This document shows, one piece after another, positions 20,546 to 29,639 of a DNA stretch of 49,928 bases. Position 1 is the stretch's first letter, and each line of letters begins with the position of its first letter. Below the pieces are notes generated by a model. That model had not been told where the DNA came from and made no database searches. It saw only the letters and a program-made list of their open reading frames with translations. This stretch comes from JAOUEA01 sp963790335 (GTDB lineage: Bacteria; Actinomycetota; UBA4738; HRBIN12), in assembly GCA_963790335.1 (NCBI GenBank), contig CAWBOB010000011.1, positions 1 through 49,928 of the forward strand, written 5' to 3'. A program made the translations under genes and the position numbers.

Positions 20546-20579
20546 CTTGCGTTTCACTTGCGCTTGCGTTCCACTTGCG
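20546..20579 (+). promoter_or_regulatory. tandem 17-bp repeat, candidate operator of the toxin-antitoxin operon
   Basis: CTTGCGTTTCACTTGCG (20546-20562) is followed immediately by CTTGCGTTCCACTTGCG (20563-20579), with one mismatch. Each unit contains CTTGCG twice, giving four copies at 20546, 20557, 20563 and 20574. It ends 13 bases before the antitoxin ATG. Xre-type antitoxins commonly autoregulate by binding repeats at this position; the role here is inferred. Confidence 0.55.
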
Positions 20580-20592
20580 CTACCCTCCACGG

Positions 20593-21273
20593 ATGGTCAC
20601 GGGTTCCCCGTCGCGGGCCGACGATGCCCTCGTTCGCTGGTTCCCCGACGCACTTCGTGGAGACGAGCGCGCCGCTCGCGGGTATGCGCGCGCGTGGCGG
20701 GACCTCGTCGCCGCCATCATCGCGGAACATCCGGAGGCCCCTGCCGGCGCCGCCGCGATCCTCGATCACGTTGCGCTTACGGCACCCTTCGATCCCGCCG
20801 GCCCTCGACACGCGTTGATGTCGGCAGCGTCCGGCATCATCCCCGGCATGGACCTGCCCGCGCCCTCGCCGCGAGCGAGGATCACGTCGCTTCCCGCGAC
20901 GGTCGACTACCAGCGGTTCTCTCGCTACGTCCTGTCGGAGATCTCGGGTGCCGGCACGGGACTCGAGAGCCTGCTCGCTGGGTGGCAGATGACCGTCACC
21001 GAGATGGCGACGCTGTTCGGGGTCCGGCGTCAGGCGGTGGCGCAGTGGCTCGACGACGGAGTACCGGCGGCTCGCTTGCCCAAGCTCGCCACGATGCTAC
21101 GGGTTGCCGAGCTCCTCGAGCGGAACCTTCGTGCCGAGCGCATCGCGGCCGTCGTGCGTGCGCCGTCCGACCGCTGGGATGGGGCGTCGATGCTCGAGAT
21201 GATCGCCGCCGATCGCCACGGGGAGCTGCTGGCCGTCGTCGCTCGGTCGTTCGACTGGGCCGCCTCGGCGTGA
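20593..21273 (+). CDS. Xre/MbcA/ParS-type antitoxin
   Basis: 226 aa from the ATG at 20593, frame intact. Residues about 128-157 form a helix-turn-helix (TVTEMATLFGVRRQAVAQWL), and the C-terminal part after about 195 (GASMLEMIAADRHGELLAVV...FDW) resembles the toxin-binding MbcA/ParS C-terminal domain. It is longer than typical members, with an extra N-terminal helical segment of about 100 residues. Its stop overlaps the GTG of the RES gene (GTGA), the classic antitoxin-first order. Expected to bind the RES protein, block its NAD pocket and repress the operon. Confidence 0.85.
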   Translation: MVTGSPSRADDALVRWFPDALRGDERAARGYARAWRDLVAAIIAEHPEAPAGAAAILDHVALTAPFDPAGPRHALMSAASGIIPGMDLPAPSPRARITSLPATVDYQRFSRYVLSEISGAGTGLESLLAGWQMTVTEMATLFGVRRQAVAQWLDDGVPAARLPKLATMLRVAELLERNLRAERIAAVVRAPSDRWDGASMLEMIAADRHGELLAVVARSFDWAASA

Positions 21274-21764
21274 CTGGCCCCTCCTTCCGCCACGTCCAGC
21301 GGAGCGGGCGATACCTCCGCGTGGCCGATCCGGCGTGGCGCCGCCCCCTCGACGCCTCGTTCGCAGCCGAGCGAGGGGGGCGGTGGAACCCGCCGGGCTC
21401 GTTCCCGGTCCTCTACCTCTGCCGCACCCTCGCCGTCGTCAGGGCCAACGTCGACCGGCGCTTCGAGGGTCTTCCCTACGGCGTGCTCGACCTTCTTCCG
21501 GATCGGCGTCCACAACTCGTGGCGACCCGCGTGCCGCCGCATCGGAGCGTCGATGTCGTGACCGATCTCGGCTGTCGGTCGGCCGGCTTGCCTTCGACGT
21601 ATCCGTTCGATCGTCGCGGTGCTCGGATCGGCTGGGCACGAACCCAGCCGGTCGGCGGTGCGGCGCACGATGCCGGCGAGCGTTCGATCGCCTGCCGGAG
21701 CGCCGCGCTCCCGCGAGGCGTAGCGGGCGAGGAGCTGGCGTGGTTCGCTCGTTCCCGCGACTGA
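21270..21764 (+). CDS. RES-domain toxin (NAD+-degrading)
   Basis: 164 aa. The RES core is recognisable: an N-terminal YLRVADPAW with Arg, then GGRWNPPGSFPVLYLCRT with the diagnostic Arg-Trp-Asn-Pro-Pro, and a Ser-containing segment in the second half. RES toxins such as MbcT destroy NAD+ (phosphorolysis or hydrolysis). After the LYL strand this protein reads AVVRANVDRRF where many RES proteins have a Glu-containing AlaE helix, so it belongs to a variant subgroup. GTG start at 21270 overlapping the antitoxin stop. Confidence 0.85.
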   Translation: MTGPSFRHVQRSGRYLRVADPAWRRPLDASFAAERGGRWNPPGSFPVLYLCRTLAVVRANVDRRFEGLPYGVLDLLPDRRPQLVATRVPPHRSVDVVTDLGCRSAGLPSTYPFDRRGARIGWARTQPVGGAAHDAGERSIACRSAALPRGVAGEELAWFARSRD

Positions 21765-21866
21765 CGCGCTTCTGTTCCTCGAGCGGAGTGCCTTTGACGA
21801 CTGGTTCTGACCCAAGCAGCCACCGAGAGGCGGAATGGATCGGGTCAACCGTCGGTTCCTGTCGGC

Positions 21867-22286
21867 ATGGCAGGACCTGAGGACTGGAACCGCAAGATCA
21901 TCGAGGAGTTCCGTGCGAACGGCGGCGAGGTGCGCGCCTTCCGGGGCCAGCCGTTGCTGCTGCTCACGCACATCGGAGCCCGGAGCGGCACGATCCGAAC
22001 GAATCCGCTGGCCTACTTCGACGACGAGGACCGGTTCGTGATCGTCGCGTCGAAGGGCGGCGCGCCGACGAATCCGGATTGGTACCACAACCTGCTCGCG
22101 GAGCCCTCCGCAACGGTGGAGGTCGGGACCGAGACCTTCGACGTCACCGCAGAGGAGGCTTCACCACGTGAGCGCGAGCGACTCTGGACGATGATCACCG
22201 AGCGGAACACGGCGTTCGCCGAGTACGAGGAAGCCACCGAACGCACGATCCCAGTCATGGTGCTGCGCCGGGTCGGGGACTCGTGA
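21867..22286 (+). CDS. deazaflavin (F420)-dependent nitroreductase (Ddn) family protein
   Basis: 139 aa, frame intact. A split-barrel protein with HIGARSGTIRTNPLAY near residue 35, FVIVASKGGAPTNPDWYHNLL near 60 and ATVEVG, the signature run of the Ddn/FDOR-B group that binds F420 (mycobacterial Ddn, Rv3547, activates PA-824). The likely role is F420H2-dependent reduction of quinones or xenobiotics. The F420:NADPH oxidoreductase at the end of this window supports the presence of the cofactor. Confidence 0.92.
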   Translation: MAGPEDWNRKIIEEFRANGGEVRAFRGQPLLLLTHIGARSGTIRTNPLAYFDDEDRFVIVASKGGAPTNPDWYHNLLAEPSATVEVGTETFDVTAEEASPRERERLWTMITERNTAFAEYEEATERTIPVMVLRRVGDS

Positions 22287-22377
22287 GCAGACCCGTATCC
22301 AGGTTGGACCGTCTCGCTCGCGGCATCCCTGCAGGCGGCTGCTAGGCTCCAGAAACCTTCCGATGGGAAACTCGCTC

Positions 22378-22962
22378 ATGCGCCGTTCGCTCGTTGGCCT
22401 CGTGCTCATGTCGCTCTCCCTGCTTGCCGCGTGCAGCAGTGGCGACCCGGCGCCTCCCGAGCAAGGCACCCCGGCCGAGGCTCCCACCGAAGCGACGGCG
22501 CCCGCCGACTACGTCGAGGGCCTGTGTGCCGCGGTCGTGTCGTACCAGGCCGACCTCGAGGCCGAGAACACGGCCCTGCAGGACTCCATCTCGACGGGCG
22601 AGCCGGATCCCGCGGCGCTGAAGACGGCACTGGAGTCGTTCCTTGCGGCGCTCTCCGATCGCTCGCAGCGACTCGTCGACGAGGTGGACGCGCTCGGCAC
22701 TCCCGACGTCGACAACGGTGAGGACGTGCGATCGGCGCTGACCTCGGCGATCGAGCAGGTCGTGACCCTGTTCGACGAAGCACGCTCAGACATCGCCGCG
22801 CTGGCGACCGACGACCTGGCAGCGCTCGAGGAAGGGTTCATCGCAGCCGGCGCGAAGCTGCAGGAAGCGGCCGTGGGCATCAGCGGCTCGCTCGACGGGC
22901 TGTCGAGTCCCGAACTCAAGGAGGCGGCGGCCGACGCGCCCTCCTGCGCCGAGGTCGCCTGA
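22378..22962 (+). CDS. putative lipoprotein, function unknown
   Basis: 194 aa from the ATG at 22378 (an in-frame ATG at 22363 would add five residues). Signal peptide MRRSLVGLVLMSLSLLAAC with lipobox LAAC and a Ser-Ser-Gly start of the mature chain. A Pro/Thr-rich linker (about 20-45) is followed by an acidic, Ala-rich helical domain containing two Cys (one near YVEGLCAAV, one in the C-terminal PSCAEVA). No family recognised. It is probably a surface-anchored helical-bundle protein. Confidence 0.75.
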   Translation: MRRSLVGLVLMSLSLLAACSSGDPAPPEQGTPAEAPTEATAPADYVEGLCAAVVSYQADLEAENTALQDSISTGEPDPAALKTALESFLAALSDRSQRLVDEVDALGTPDVDNGEDVRSALTSAIEQVVTLFDEARSDIAALATDDLAALEEGFIAAGAKLQEAAVGISGSLDGLSSPELKEAAADAPSCAEVA

Positions 22963-23051
22963 CGGACCGCGCGTCCGACCTCCCGGCGACGGTTGCGCCG
23001 GAACGCTCATCGCGGCTAGGGTGTGTCTTCCACGTCCCCCCGGGAGGAACC

Positions 23052-24425
23052 ATGAAGCTCCGCGTCGCAGTGCTCAGCATGTGCATCGTCCTGGTCACCG
23101 TCGCCCCGGCCTCGGCCGCGTTCACCCAGGCGTCCGCGCCCGTTCGGGTGTCGCGAGATGCCGACACGAGATTGGACTTCCCGGCGGGCGAGCATCAGGC
23201 CGAGCCGCACGTCGCCGTCGACCCCACCGATCCTCTCCACCTCGTCGCGACCGCGCATGAGGGAAGGCTCTTCGACGGCGGAGCACAGGCGATCGGGGCG
23301 TACGTCTCGTGGGATGGTGGAAGGACGTGGACGAACCAGCTCCTGCCTCGCCTGACGGTGAAGACCGGAGGGGTCTGGGAGCGGGCGACCGATCCCGTCG
23401 CGGGGTTCGCCGCCGACGGCACCGCCTACATCAACTCCTTCGCGTTCAACCGCACCACCGGCGATGAGACGGCGGTCGTGCTGCATCGGTCCGACGACGG
23501 TGGCCTCACGTGGAAGGGGCCATTCACTGTCGACGGGTCCGACACGTTCCGTCAGTCGTACGACAAGAACTGGATGGCCATCGACACGGGCGCGAACAGT
23601 CCGAACGAGGGCCGCATCTACGTGGCATGGACGAACTTCATCTCGGGGCAGTCGGGTTCGTACAGCGGCTCGCCATTGTTGATCGCGTACTCCGACGATC
23701 GAGGGGTGAGCTGGAGCGAGCCCGTGCGTGCGGCTCGAACCAGGTACGCACAGGGAGCGATCCCCATGGTGACGTCGAACGGCACCGTGCACGTGGTCTA
23801 CACCGAACTCTTCAAGGGCATTTTGCGCATCACCACCTCGACCGACGGCGGCGCGACGTGGGGCAAGGCGCGGGTGGTGGCCAACATCGTGACGGCGGGT
23901 GTGCCCGGGCTGCGCACGGCCGAGGATCTCTCCTCCGCAGCGGTCGATCAGTCGAACGGCACGATCCACGTCGTGTGGCAGGACGCCCGAACCGACGGGG
24001 GAGACGTGCTCGCGACCCGTTCGCGCAACGGTGGTGTGTCGTGGAGCGCACCGATCCTGGTGAACGACGACCCCGAAGGCGGAACCCAGTTCACGCCGGC
24101 CGTCGCCGCGCGATCCGGCACGGTCCACGTGGTGTGGTACGACTCACGCGACGGTGAGCCCGCGGACGACCCGAACCTGTGGAGCGTGCGATTCGCGACG
24201 TCGGCGAACGGTGGGCGCACCTTCGGCACGAACGTCAACCTCACACCGACGCCGTTCGACATGCGCTTCGCGGTCGACACCGAGCGTGGCAAGTTCCTGG
24301 GCGACTACATCGGGCTCGCGGCGACCGCGACCACCGCGTACCCGGTCTGGGTCGACACCCGGTTCCCGTCGGTCTGGACCCAGGCCCAGGGCCAGAACGA
24401 CGTGGTGAGCGCGAGGGTTCGCTAG
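23052..24425 (+). CDS. secreted BNR/Asp-box beta-propeller (sialidase-like) protein
   Basis: 457 aa with a Sec signal peptide (cleavage after APASA, residue about 24) and a GGAGG-type RBS just upstream. Six Asp-box motifs occur: SWDGGRTW, SDDGGLTW, SDDRGVSW, STDGGATW, SRNGGVSW and SANGGRTF, spaced as propeller blades. This is the fold of exo-sialidases and related secreted proteins. I did not identify the Arg triad and Tyr/Glu of true sialidases, so the activity is open. Its TAG stop overlaps the TAG stop of gltA on the other strand within a palindromic CTAG. Confidence 0.85.
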   Translation: MKLRVAVLSMCIVLVTVAPASAAFTQASAPVRVSRDADTRLDFPAGEHQAEPHVAVDPTDPLHLVATAHEGRLFDGGAQAIGAYVSWDGGRTWTNQLLPRLTVKTGGVWERATDPVAGFAADGTAYINSFAFNRTTGDETAVVLHRSDDGGLTWKGPFTVDGSDTFRQSYDKNWMAIDTGANSPNEGRIYVAWTNFISGQSGSYSGSPLLIAYSDDRGVSWSEPVRAARTRYAQGAIPMVTSNGTVHVVYTELFKGILRITTSTDGGATWGKARVVANIVTAGVPGLRTAEDLSSAAVDQSNGTIHVVWQDARTDGGDVLATRSRNGGVSWSAPILVNDDPEGGTQFTPAVAARSGTVHVVWYDSRDGEPADDPNLWSVRFATSANGGRTFGTNVNLTPTPFDMRFAVDTERGKFLGDYIGLAATATTAYPVWVDTRFPSVWTQAQGQNDVVSARVR

Positions 24426-25540
24426 GAGCGGTCCTCGATCGGCACCCAGACCTGATCGCGCGGCCCGACGTAGGTCGAGCCGGGCCTGATGACCTTGTTG
24501 TCGGCGTACTGCTCGCGCACGTGCGCGGTCCAGCCGGCCATGCGCGCCAACGCGAAGATCGGCGTCATGAGGTCGGTGGGGATGCCGAGCGAGTGGTACA
24601 CGCCGGCTGCGTACAGGTCCACGTTGGGCCAGAGCTGCTTCTGGTCGAAGACCGTCGCCTGGAGCGCCTCGAAGATGTCGGCCCACCGCTCGTCGCCGTG
24701 GCGGGCTCCCACCTCGCGCGCGAGCTGGCGGAGCACCGTCGCACGCGGATCCATCGTTCGGTAGACGGCGTGGCCGAACCCCATGACCTTCTCGTGCCGG
24801 CCGAGCCGGTCGCGGACGTAGGTCTCGACGTCTTCGCCCGCCGCGATCTCCTGGGCCATCTTCATGGCTTCCTCGTTGGCGCCTCCGTGCAGCGGACCCT
24901 TCAGCGCCCCGATCGCGCCCGTGATGGCGCTGAACATGTCGGAGAGCGTCGACGCGATGATGCGAGCGGTGAACGTCGACGCGTTCATCGTGTGGTCGGC
25001 GTAGAGCGTGAAGGTCGTGTCGAGCGCGTCGGCGTCGTCGTGATCGGGCTCGTCACCCGAGAGCATGTACAGGAAGTTCGCGGCGTGCGGCAGCTTCGGG
25101 TGCGGTGGCACGAGCTCGCGACCCGTGCGCATGCGCTCGTAGTAGGCGATCAGCGTCGGCGTCTTCGCGATCAAGCGCATGGCCTTGCGGTACTGGGCGT
25201 CGGGCGACTCGTCCCACCCGTCGGGGTCGTAGGCCGATGCCGCCGAGATCGAGGTGCGCAGCATCGACATCGGCGAGGTCTGCTGGGCGAGCGTCGACAT
25301 GAGCTGCGTGAGGAAGGGGCTCAGATCGCGGTTCTCGATGAGCAGCTCGTCGAGCTCGTCGAGCTCATCCTGGGTCGGCAGCCGCGTGTGGTGCAGCAGG
25401 AAGACGATCTCCTCGAACGTAGCGTGTTCAGCGAGGTCGGCGATCTCGTACCCGGCGTACCACAAGCGGCCGGCCTCGCCGTCGATGTCCGAGACGGTCG
25501 TGTCGGCGGCGACGACTTCCCGAAGCCCCTTCTCGGTCAC
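24422..25540 (-). CDS. gltA: citrate synthase
   Basis: 372 aa from the GTG at 25540, chosen because AAGGA sits 10 bases upstream; a GTG at 25579 in the same frame would add 13 residues. It condenses oxaloacetate and acetyl-CoA. The catalytic set is complete: ADHTMNASTFTAR, GPLHGGANEEAM (His), VMGFGHAVYRTMDPRA (His and Arg) and NVDLYAAGVYHSLGIP (Asp region). The short form suits the dimeric type I enzyme. Frame intact. It is divergent from isocitrate dehydrogenase 1, so the two consecutive TCA steps share the intergenic region 25541-25696. Confidence 0.95.
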   Translation of the reverse strand: MTEKGLREVVAADTTVSDIDGEAGRLWYAGYEIADLAEHATFEEIVFLLHHTRLPTQDELDELDELLIENRDLSPFLTQLMSTLAQQTSPMSMLRTSISAASAYDPDGWDESPDAQYRKAMRLIAKTPTLIAYYERMRTGRELVPPHPKLPHAANFLYMLSGDEPDHDDADALDTTFTLYADHTMNASTFTARIIASTLSDMFSAITGAIGALKGPLHGGANEEAMKMAQEIAAGEDVETYVRDRLGRHEKVMGFGHAVYRTMDPRATVLRQLAREVGARHGDERWADIFEALQATVFDQKQLWPNVDLYAAGVYHSLGIPTDLMTPIFALARMAGWTAHVREQYADNKVIRPGSTYVGPRDQVWVPIEDRS

Positions 25541-25550
25541 GCTGGCCACA

Positions 25551-25555
25551 TCCTT
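25551..25555 (-). promoter_or_regulatory. ribosome-binding site deciding the gltA start
   Basis: On the minus strand AAGGA precedes the GTG at 25540 by 10 bases; no comparable signal precedes the in-frame GTG at 25579. Confidence 0.5.
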
Positions 25556-25696
25556 GGTCAGGGGCGCACCGAAACGCACGCCTCGGGCCCGCGTCGAGCC
25601 GGCGGGCTTCTGACAGGATAGTCGGCGGCCCGGTGACGGACCAAAACCGGTAGCACAGCCGCCCGTCGGACCGACGATCGAGAAGGACGCTCACGT

Positions 25697-26868
25697 GTGA
25701 CGCATCGAGTGACGCTGATCCCCGGCGACGGCGTCGGTCCCGAGGTGATCGAGGCCGCTCGCCGCGCGATCGAGGCCACCGGGGTCGGCATCGATTGGGA
25801 GCGCATGCCTATGGGCGCCGGCGCGTTCTCGCGGACGGGTCAGGCGCTGCCCACCGAGACGATCGCCTCGATCCGCTCGAACCGCGTGGCGCTGAAGGGT
25901 CCGATCGAGACGCCGGTCACGAGCGGGTTGCGGAGCTCGAACCTCGAGCTCCGACGGTCGCTCGACCTCTACGCCAACGTGCGGCCGTGCCGGCTGTATC
26001 CGGGCGTGCCGAGCCTCTACGACGAGGTCGACGTCGTGGTGGTTCGCGAGAACACCGAAGGCATGTATACGGGGCTCGAGTTCGAGATGGGCTCGGTGGC
26101 CGTGAAGGAGCTGATCGGGTTCGTCGAGGACGCCACCGGCAAGCGCATCCGCGAGGACTCGGGCGTCTCGATCAAGTCGATCAGTGAGCGTGGCAGCGAG
26201 CGCGTCGTGCGCTTCGCCTTCGAGGAAGCGCACCGGCGCGGCCGCGCGAAGGTCACCGCGAGCCACAAGGCCAACATCATGAAGTGCAGCGACGGGCTGT
26301 TCCTCGAGGTCGCGCGGCGCGTCGCCGGTGAGTTCCCCGACACCGTCTTCGAGGATCGCATCATCGACGCGCTCTGCATGCAGCTGATCCAGGCGCCCGA
26401 GCGGTTCGATGTGCTCGTCATGCCCAACCTCTACGGTGACGTGGCGGCCGAGCTCTGCGCAGGTCTGATCGGGGGGACCGGCGTGGCTCCGGGGGGACAC
26501 TTCGGGGGCACCGGCGGGCTCGAGCTCGCGGTGTTCGAAGCTACCCACGGCACCGCGCCCGACCTCGCCGGCACGAACACGGCGAACCCGGTCGGGCGTG
26601 ATGCTGAGCGGCGCGATGATGCTCCGCCATCTCGGCGAGCCAGACTGCAGGCGACCGGCTCGAGGCCGCCGTCGCGATCGTGCTCGCCGATGGACAGCAC
26701 CTGCCGCGTGACCTCCGCGACTCCGACGACGATCGCCCGCCCGCGGGCACGTTCCAGTTCGCCGACGCCGTGATCGCCGGCGCTGTGACGGAGTGCCGTC
26801 GTCGCCGTCAGCGCAAGAGGTGCCGACGCCTGGAGCAGGGTCGCGATCCGGCCGCAACTTCGACCTGA
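25697..26868 (+). CDS. icd: isocitrate dehydrogenase (isocitrate/isopropylmalate family), copy 1, frameshifted C-terminus
   Basis: About 389 aa if the last open frame is used. N-terminus VTLIPGDGVGPEVIEA; substrate motif RSSNLELRRSLDLYANVRP, with the Ser-x-Asn-x-x-x-Arg pattern of isocitrate rather than isopropylmalate dehydrogenases; VVRENTEGMYTG; SHKANIMK; LVMPNLYGDV; nucleotide loop THGTAPDLAGTNTANP. Extra bases near 26592 and 26645 split the final part (VMLSGAMMLRHLGE, then LEAAVAIVLADGQHLPRD). The very end (a run of Arg-rich residues to 26868) is doubtful. A second copy lies at 30575. Confidence 0.87.
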
Positions 26869-26916
26869 CCGCCTGGTGTACCGTCGACGCGTGGGACGGT
26901 CAGGGGTTCGTCGCCC

Positions 26917-28578
26917 ATGACACCGTCGGCGAGTTCGCGTCGCAGGATGGTGGTGATGCTGTTCGTGGTGTCGCTCGCGCTCGTGCAGCAGGCTCGTGCC
27001 GACACCACATCGATCACGGCCTTCGCCCCGTCGGTCGGCTACCGAGGGACGCTCGTTCGGATCGAGGGGTCGGGGCTCGACGGCGTGACCGGTATCCGCT
27101 TCGGCGCGGCCGATGCGGCGTTCACGGTCGAATCGAACTCGGTGTTACACGCCACCGTCCCGAGTGGCGCAACGACCGGTCCGATCATCCTTGACACCGC
27201 GCAGGGCCAGGTTGCTTCTGGCCAGGAGTTCACGGCCCAAGCGAACGTCGTCGTGGTCGTCACGGACGATCAGCGGTGGGACGCCCTTCGGTTCCCCACC
27301 ATCGGGTCGGAGCTGATCGGAAAGGGAGTCACGTTCGAGCAGGCGTTCGCACCGACCCCGCTGTGCTGTCCGAGCCGCGCATCGATCCTGACTGGGCGGT
27401 ACTCGCACTCGACCGGTGTCTACAAGAACAGGCCACCGCAGGGCGGGTTCGAGACGTTCACGGCCGGCGGATGGGACGCGTCGACCTTCGCAACGTGGCT
27501 CGACGACGTCGGATACACGACGGCCTTCGTCGGGAAGTATCTGAACGGATACGATCCGGCGGACATCGGCTACGTCCCGCCGGGATGGGATCACTGGGTC
27601 GCCTTCTCGCTTGCATCCGCTTCGGGCGGTGGGGATAGCGGCGGATACTTCGACTACACGCTCAGCGTCGACGGCACCGCGGTTCCGTACGGTTCGGATC
27701 CCGCCGACTACTCGACGGACGTACTCGGTGGATATGCGGCGGATCTCATCACGGCGACGCCAGCGAACGCGCCACTACTTCTCTACTTCGCTCCGCGGGC
27801 TCCGCACAAGCCGTCGACTCCGGCACCGAGGCACGCGTCGGCGTTCACGTCGCTCGTCCCTCTGTCGTCGCCGAACATCAACGAGGCCGACGTGTCCGAC
27901 AAGCCCTCCCATATCCGGTCGCTTCCACTGCTCACGTCGAAGCAGATCAAGAGCGCCGAGACCGTGCGACGTCGTCACCACCGCTCCCTCCTGGCGGTCG
28001 ACGAGGCGGTCGCGACGATCTTGGACCGGCTCGCCGAGACGGATCGGCTGCTCGACACGATGATCGTGTTCACGTCCGACAATGGCATCGCCTTCGGCGA
28101 ACATCGGTGGAGGGGCAAGGAGGTTCCGTACGAGGAGTCGATCCGGGTGCCCCTCGTCATGCGGTACGACGCACTGACCGGTGGCATCCCGTCGGCGACC
28201 CACCGGCTTGCCATGAACGTCGACGTCGCTGCGACCGCTGCCGAGGCGGCGGGAGTTTCTCCATCGGAGCTCGACGGCGAGAGTCTCGTGGGATCGCTCG
28301 ACGGATCGGCGACGACGACGCGTGCCCACGTGCTGCTCGAGCACGCCCGTACCTCGGTCGAAGGCGTCCCGATCCCCGCCTACTGTGGCGTTCGAACGTC
28401 TGCGTGGAAGTACGTCCGCTACGCCGATGGCCAGGAGGAGCTGTACGACCTCGTTGCCGACCCGTTCGAGCTGGAGAACCTGGCCGCGCATCCGGAGCAC
28501 GCCGAGCTCAAAGCGGAGCTCATGGACCGAACACGAGCGCTGTGCTCCCCGACACCCCCGAAGTACGGGCCGTTCTGA
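26917..28578 (+). CDS. secreted sulfatase with N-terminal IPT/TIG domain
   Basis: 553 aa; signal peptide with a cleavage near QQARA/DT (residue about 28; an internal ATG at 26947 is an alternative start). Residues about 30-108 form an IPT/TIG immunoglobulin-like domain (ITAFAPSVGYRGTLVRIEG). The sulfatase catalytic domain begins NVVVVVTDDQRWD (metal Asp pair). The formylglycine motif is CCPSR at 150-154 with Cys150 as the modified residue, followed by ILTGRYSHSTGVY. Further sites: FVGKYLNGY, FAPRAPHKP and FTSDNGIAFGEHRW. It would hydrolyse extracellular sulfate esters and needs a formylglycine-generating enzyme, not seen here. Confidence 0.9.
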   Translation: MTPSASSRRRMVVMLFVVSLALVQQARADTTSITAFAPSVGYRGTLVRIEGSGLDGVTGIRFGAADAAFTVESNSVLHATVPSGATTGPIILDTAQGQVASGQEFTAQANVVVVVTDDQRWDALRFPTIGSELIGKGVTFEQAFAPTPLCCPSRASILTGRYSHSTGVYKNRPPQGGFETFTAGGWDASTFATWLDDVGYTTAFVGKYLNGYDPADIGYVPPGWDHWVAFSLASASGGGDSGGYFDYTLSVDGTAVPYGSDPADYSTDVLGGYAADLITATPANAPLLLYFAPRAPHKPSTPAPRHASAFTSLVPLSSPNINEADVSDKPSHIRSLPLLTSKQIKSAETVRRRHHRSLLAVDEAVATILDRLAETDRLLDTMIVFTSDNGIAFGEHRWRGKEVPYEESIRVPLVMRYDALTGGIPSATHRLAMNVDVAATAAEAAGVSPSELDGESLVGSLDGSATTTRAHVLLEHARTSVEGVPIPAYCGVRTSAWKYVRYADGQEELYDLVADPFELENLAAHPEHAELKAELMDRTRALCSPTPPKYGPF

Positions 28579-28712
28579 GCGACCGCGCGGGCAGTGACGA
28601 ACCTGCCGCGAGCCAGTTGCCCCATCGAACGCCGTCCCGCCCCGGCTCGGGCAGGGGTACTGGGCGGTTCGATAGCCTTGCGTGAGAAGCAACTCGACCC
28701 AAGGAGACCGTC

Positions 28713-29639
28713 ATGAAGATCACCGTGGTGGGCAGCGGGTTCGTCGGGCAGACGACCGCGATGCGTGCGCTCGAGAAGGGCCTCGGCGACGTCGTGCTCA
28801 TCGACATCATCGAAGGCAAGCCGCAGGGCCTTGCCCTGGACCTGAAGGAAGCCGCTCCGGTCGAGGGCTACGACCCGACGATCGTCGGCACCAACGATTA
28901 CGCCGACACCGCGGCGAGCGACATCGTCGTCGTCACGGCCGGCTTCCCGCGCCAGCCCGGCATGAGCCGCATGGACCTGCTCGGCAAGAACGCCGCCATC
29001 ATGAGCTCGGTCGATCTCGAGCGTCGTGCCCGACGTCTCCCGATGCGATCGTCATCGTGGTGTCGAACCCACTCGACGAGATGACCTACCTCGCCGCAGA
29101 GGCGTCCGGGTTCCCGAAGGAACGCGTCTTCGGTATGGCGGGCGTGCTCGACTCGGCGCGACTTCGCTACTTCATCAGCGAGGTCACCGGGGCGCGGCCC
29201 TCGGACGTCGACGCGATGACGCTCGGCTCGCACGGCGACGCGATGATCGCGCTGCCGCGGCACGCGACGGTCGCCGGCACGCCGCTGCCAGAGCTCGTCG
29301 ACGAGGCGACGCTCGAGCAGCTCTTCCAGCGCACCCGCGACGGAGGCGCCGAGATCGTGGCGCTGCTGAAGAGCGGGTCGGCCTACTACGCGCCGAGCGC
29401 GTCGGTCGTGGCGATGGTCGAGGCGATCGTGCGCGACTCGCACGCCGTGCTGCCCGTCTGCGCGTGGACCACCGGCCAGTACGGCATCGACGACGTCTAC
29501 GTGGGGGTGCCCGCGAGGCTGGGTCGCGGCGGCATCGAGGAGATCGTGGAGCTCGATCTGAACGACGACGAGCTGGCCGCGCTGCGCGCAGGCCGCCGAC
29601 GGCATCCGCGCCAAGTGCGAGGACCTCGCGAAGCTCTAG
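28713..29639 (+). CDS. mdh: malate dehydrogenase (LDH-like), two frameshifts
   Basis: About 308 aa restored, with AAGGAG upstream of the ATG at 28713. NAD site VVGSGFVGQTTA and VLIDIIEGKPQGLALDL; active-site loop AGFPRQPGMSRMDLL (two Arg); VSNPLDEMTYLA; FGMAGVLDSARLRYF; catalytic His in MTLGSHGDAMIALPR. A base missing from a C-run near 29036 (before SPDAIVIVVSNPL) and an extra base near 29590 break the frame; the end is restored as ADGIRAKCEDLAKL with TAG at 29637. It oxidises malate to oxaloacetate, the substrate of GltA. Confidence 0.93.

Noticed and set aside
23052..24425. Calling the BNR protein a sialidase
   Set aside because: Asp boxes are present, but the catalytic Arg triad and Tyr/Glu were not identified; Asp boxes occur in many non-sialidase propellers.
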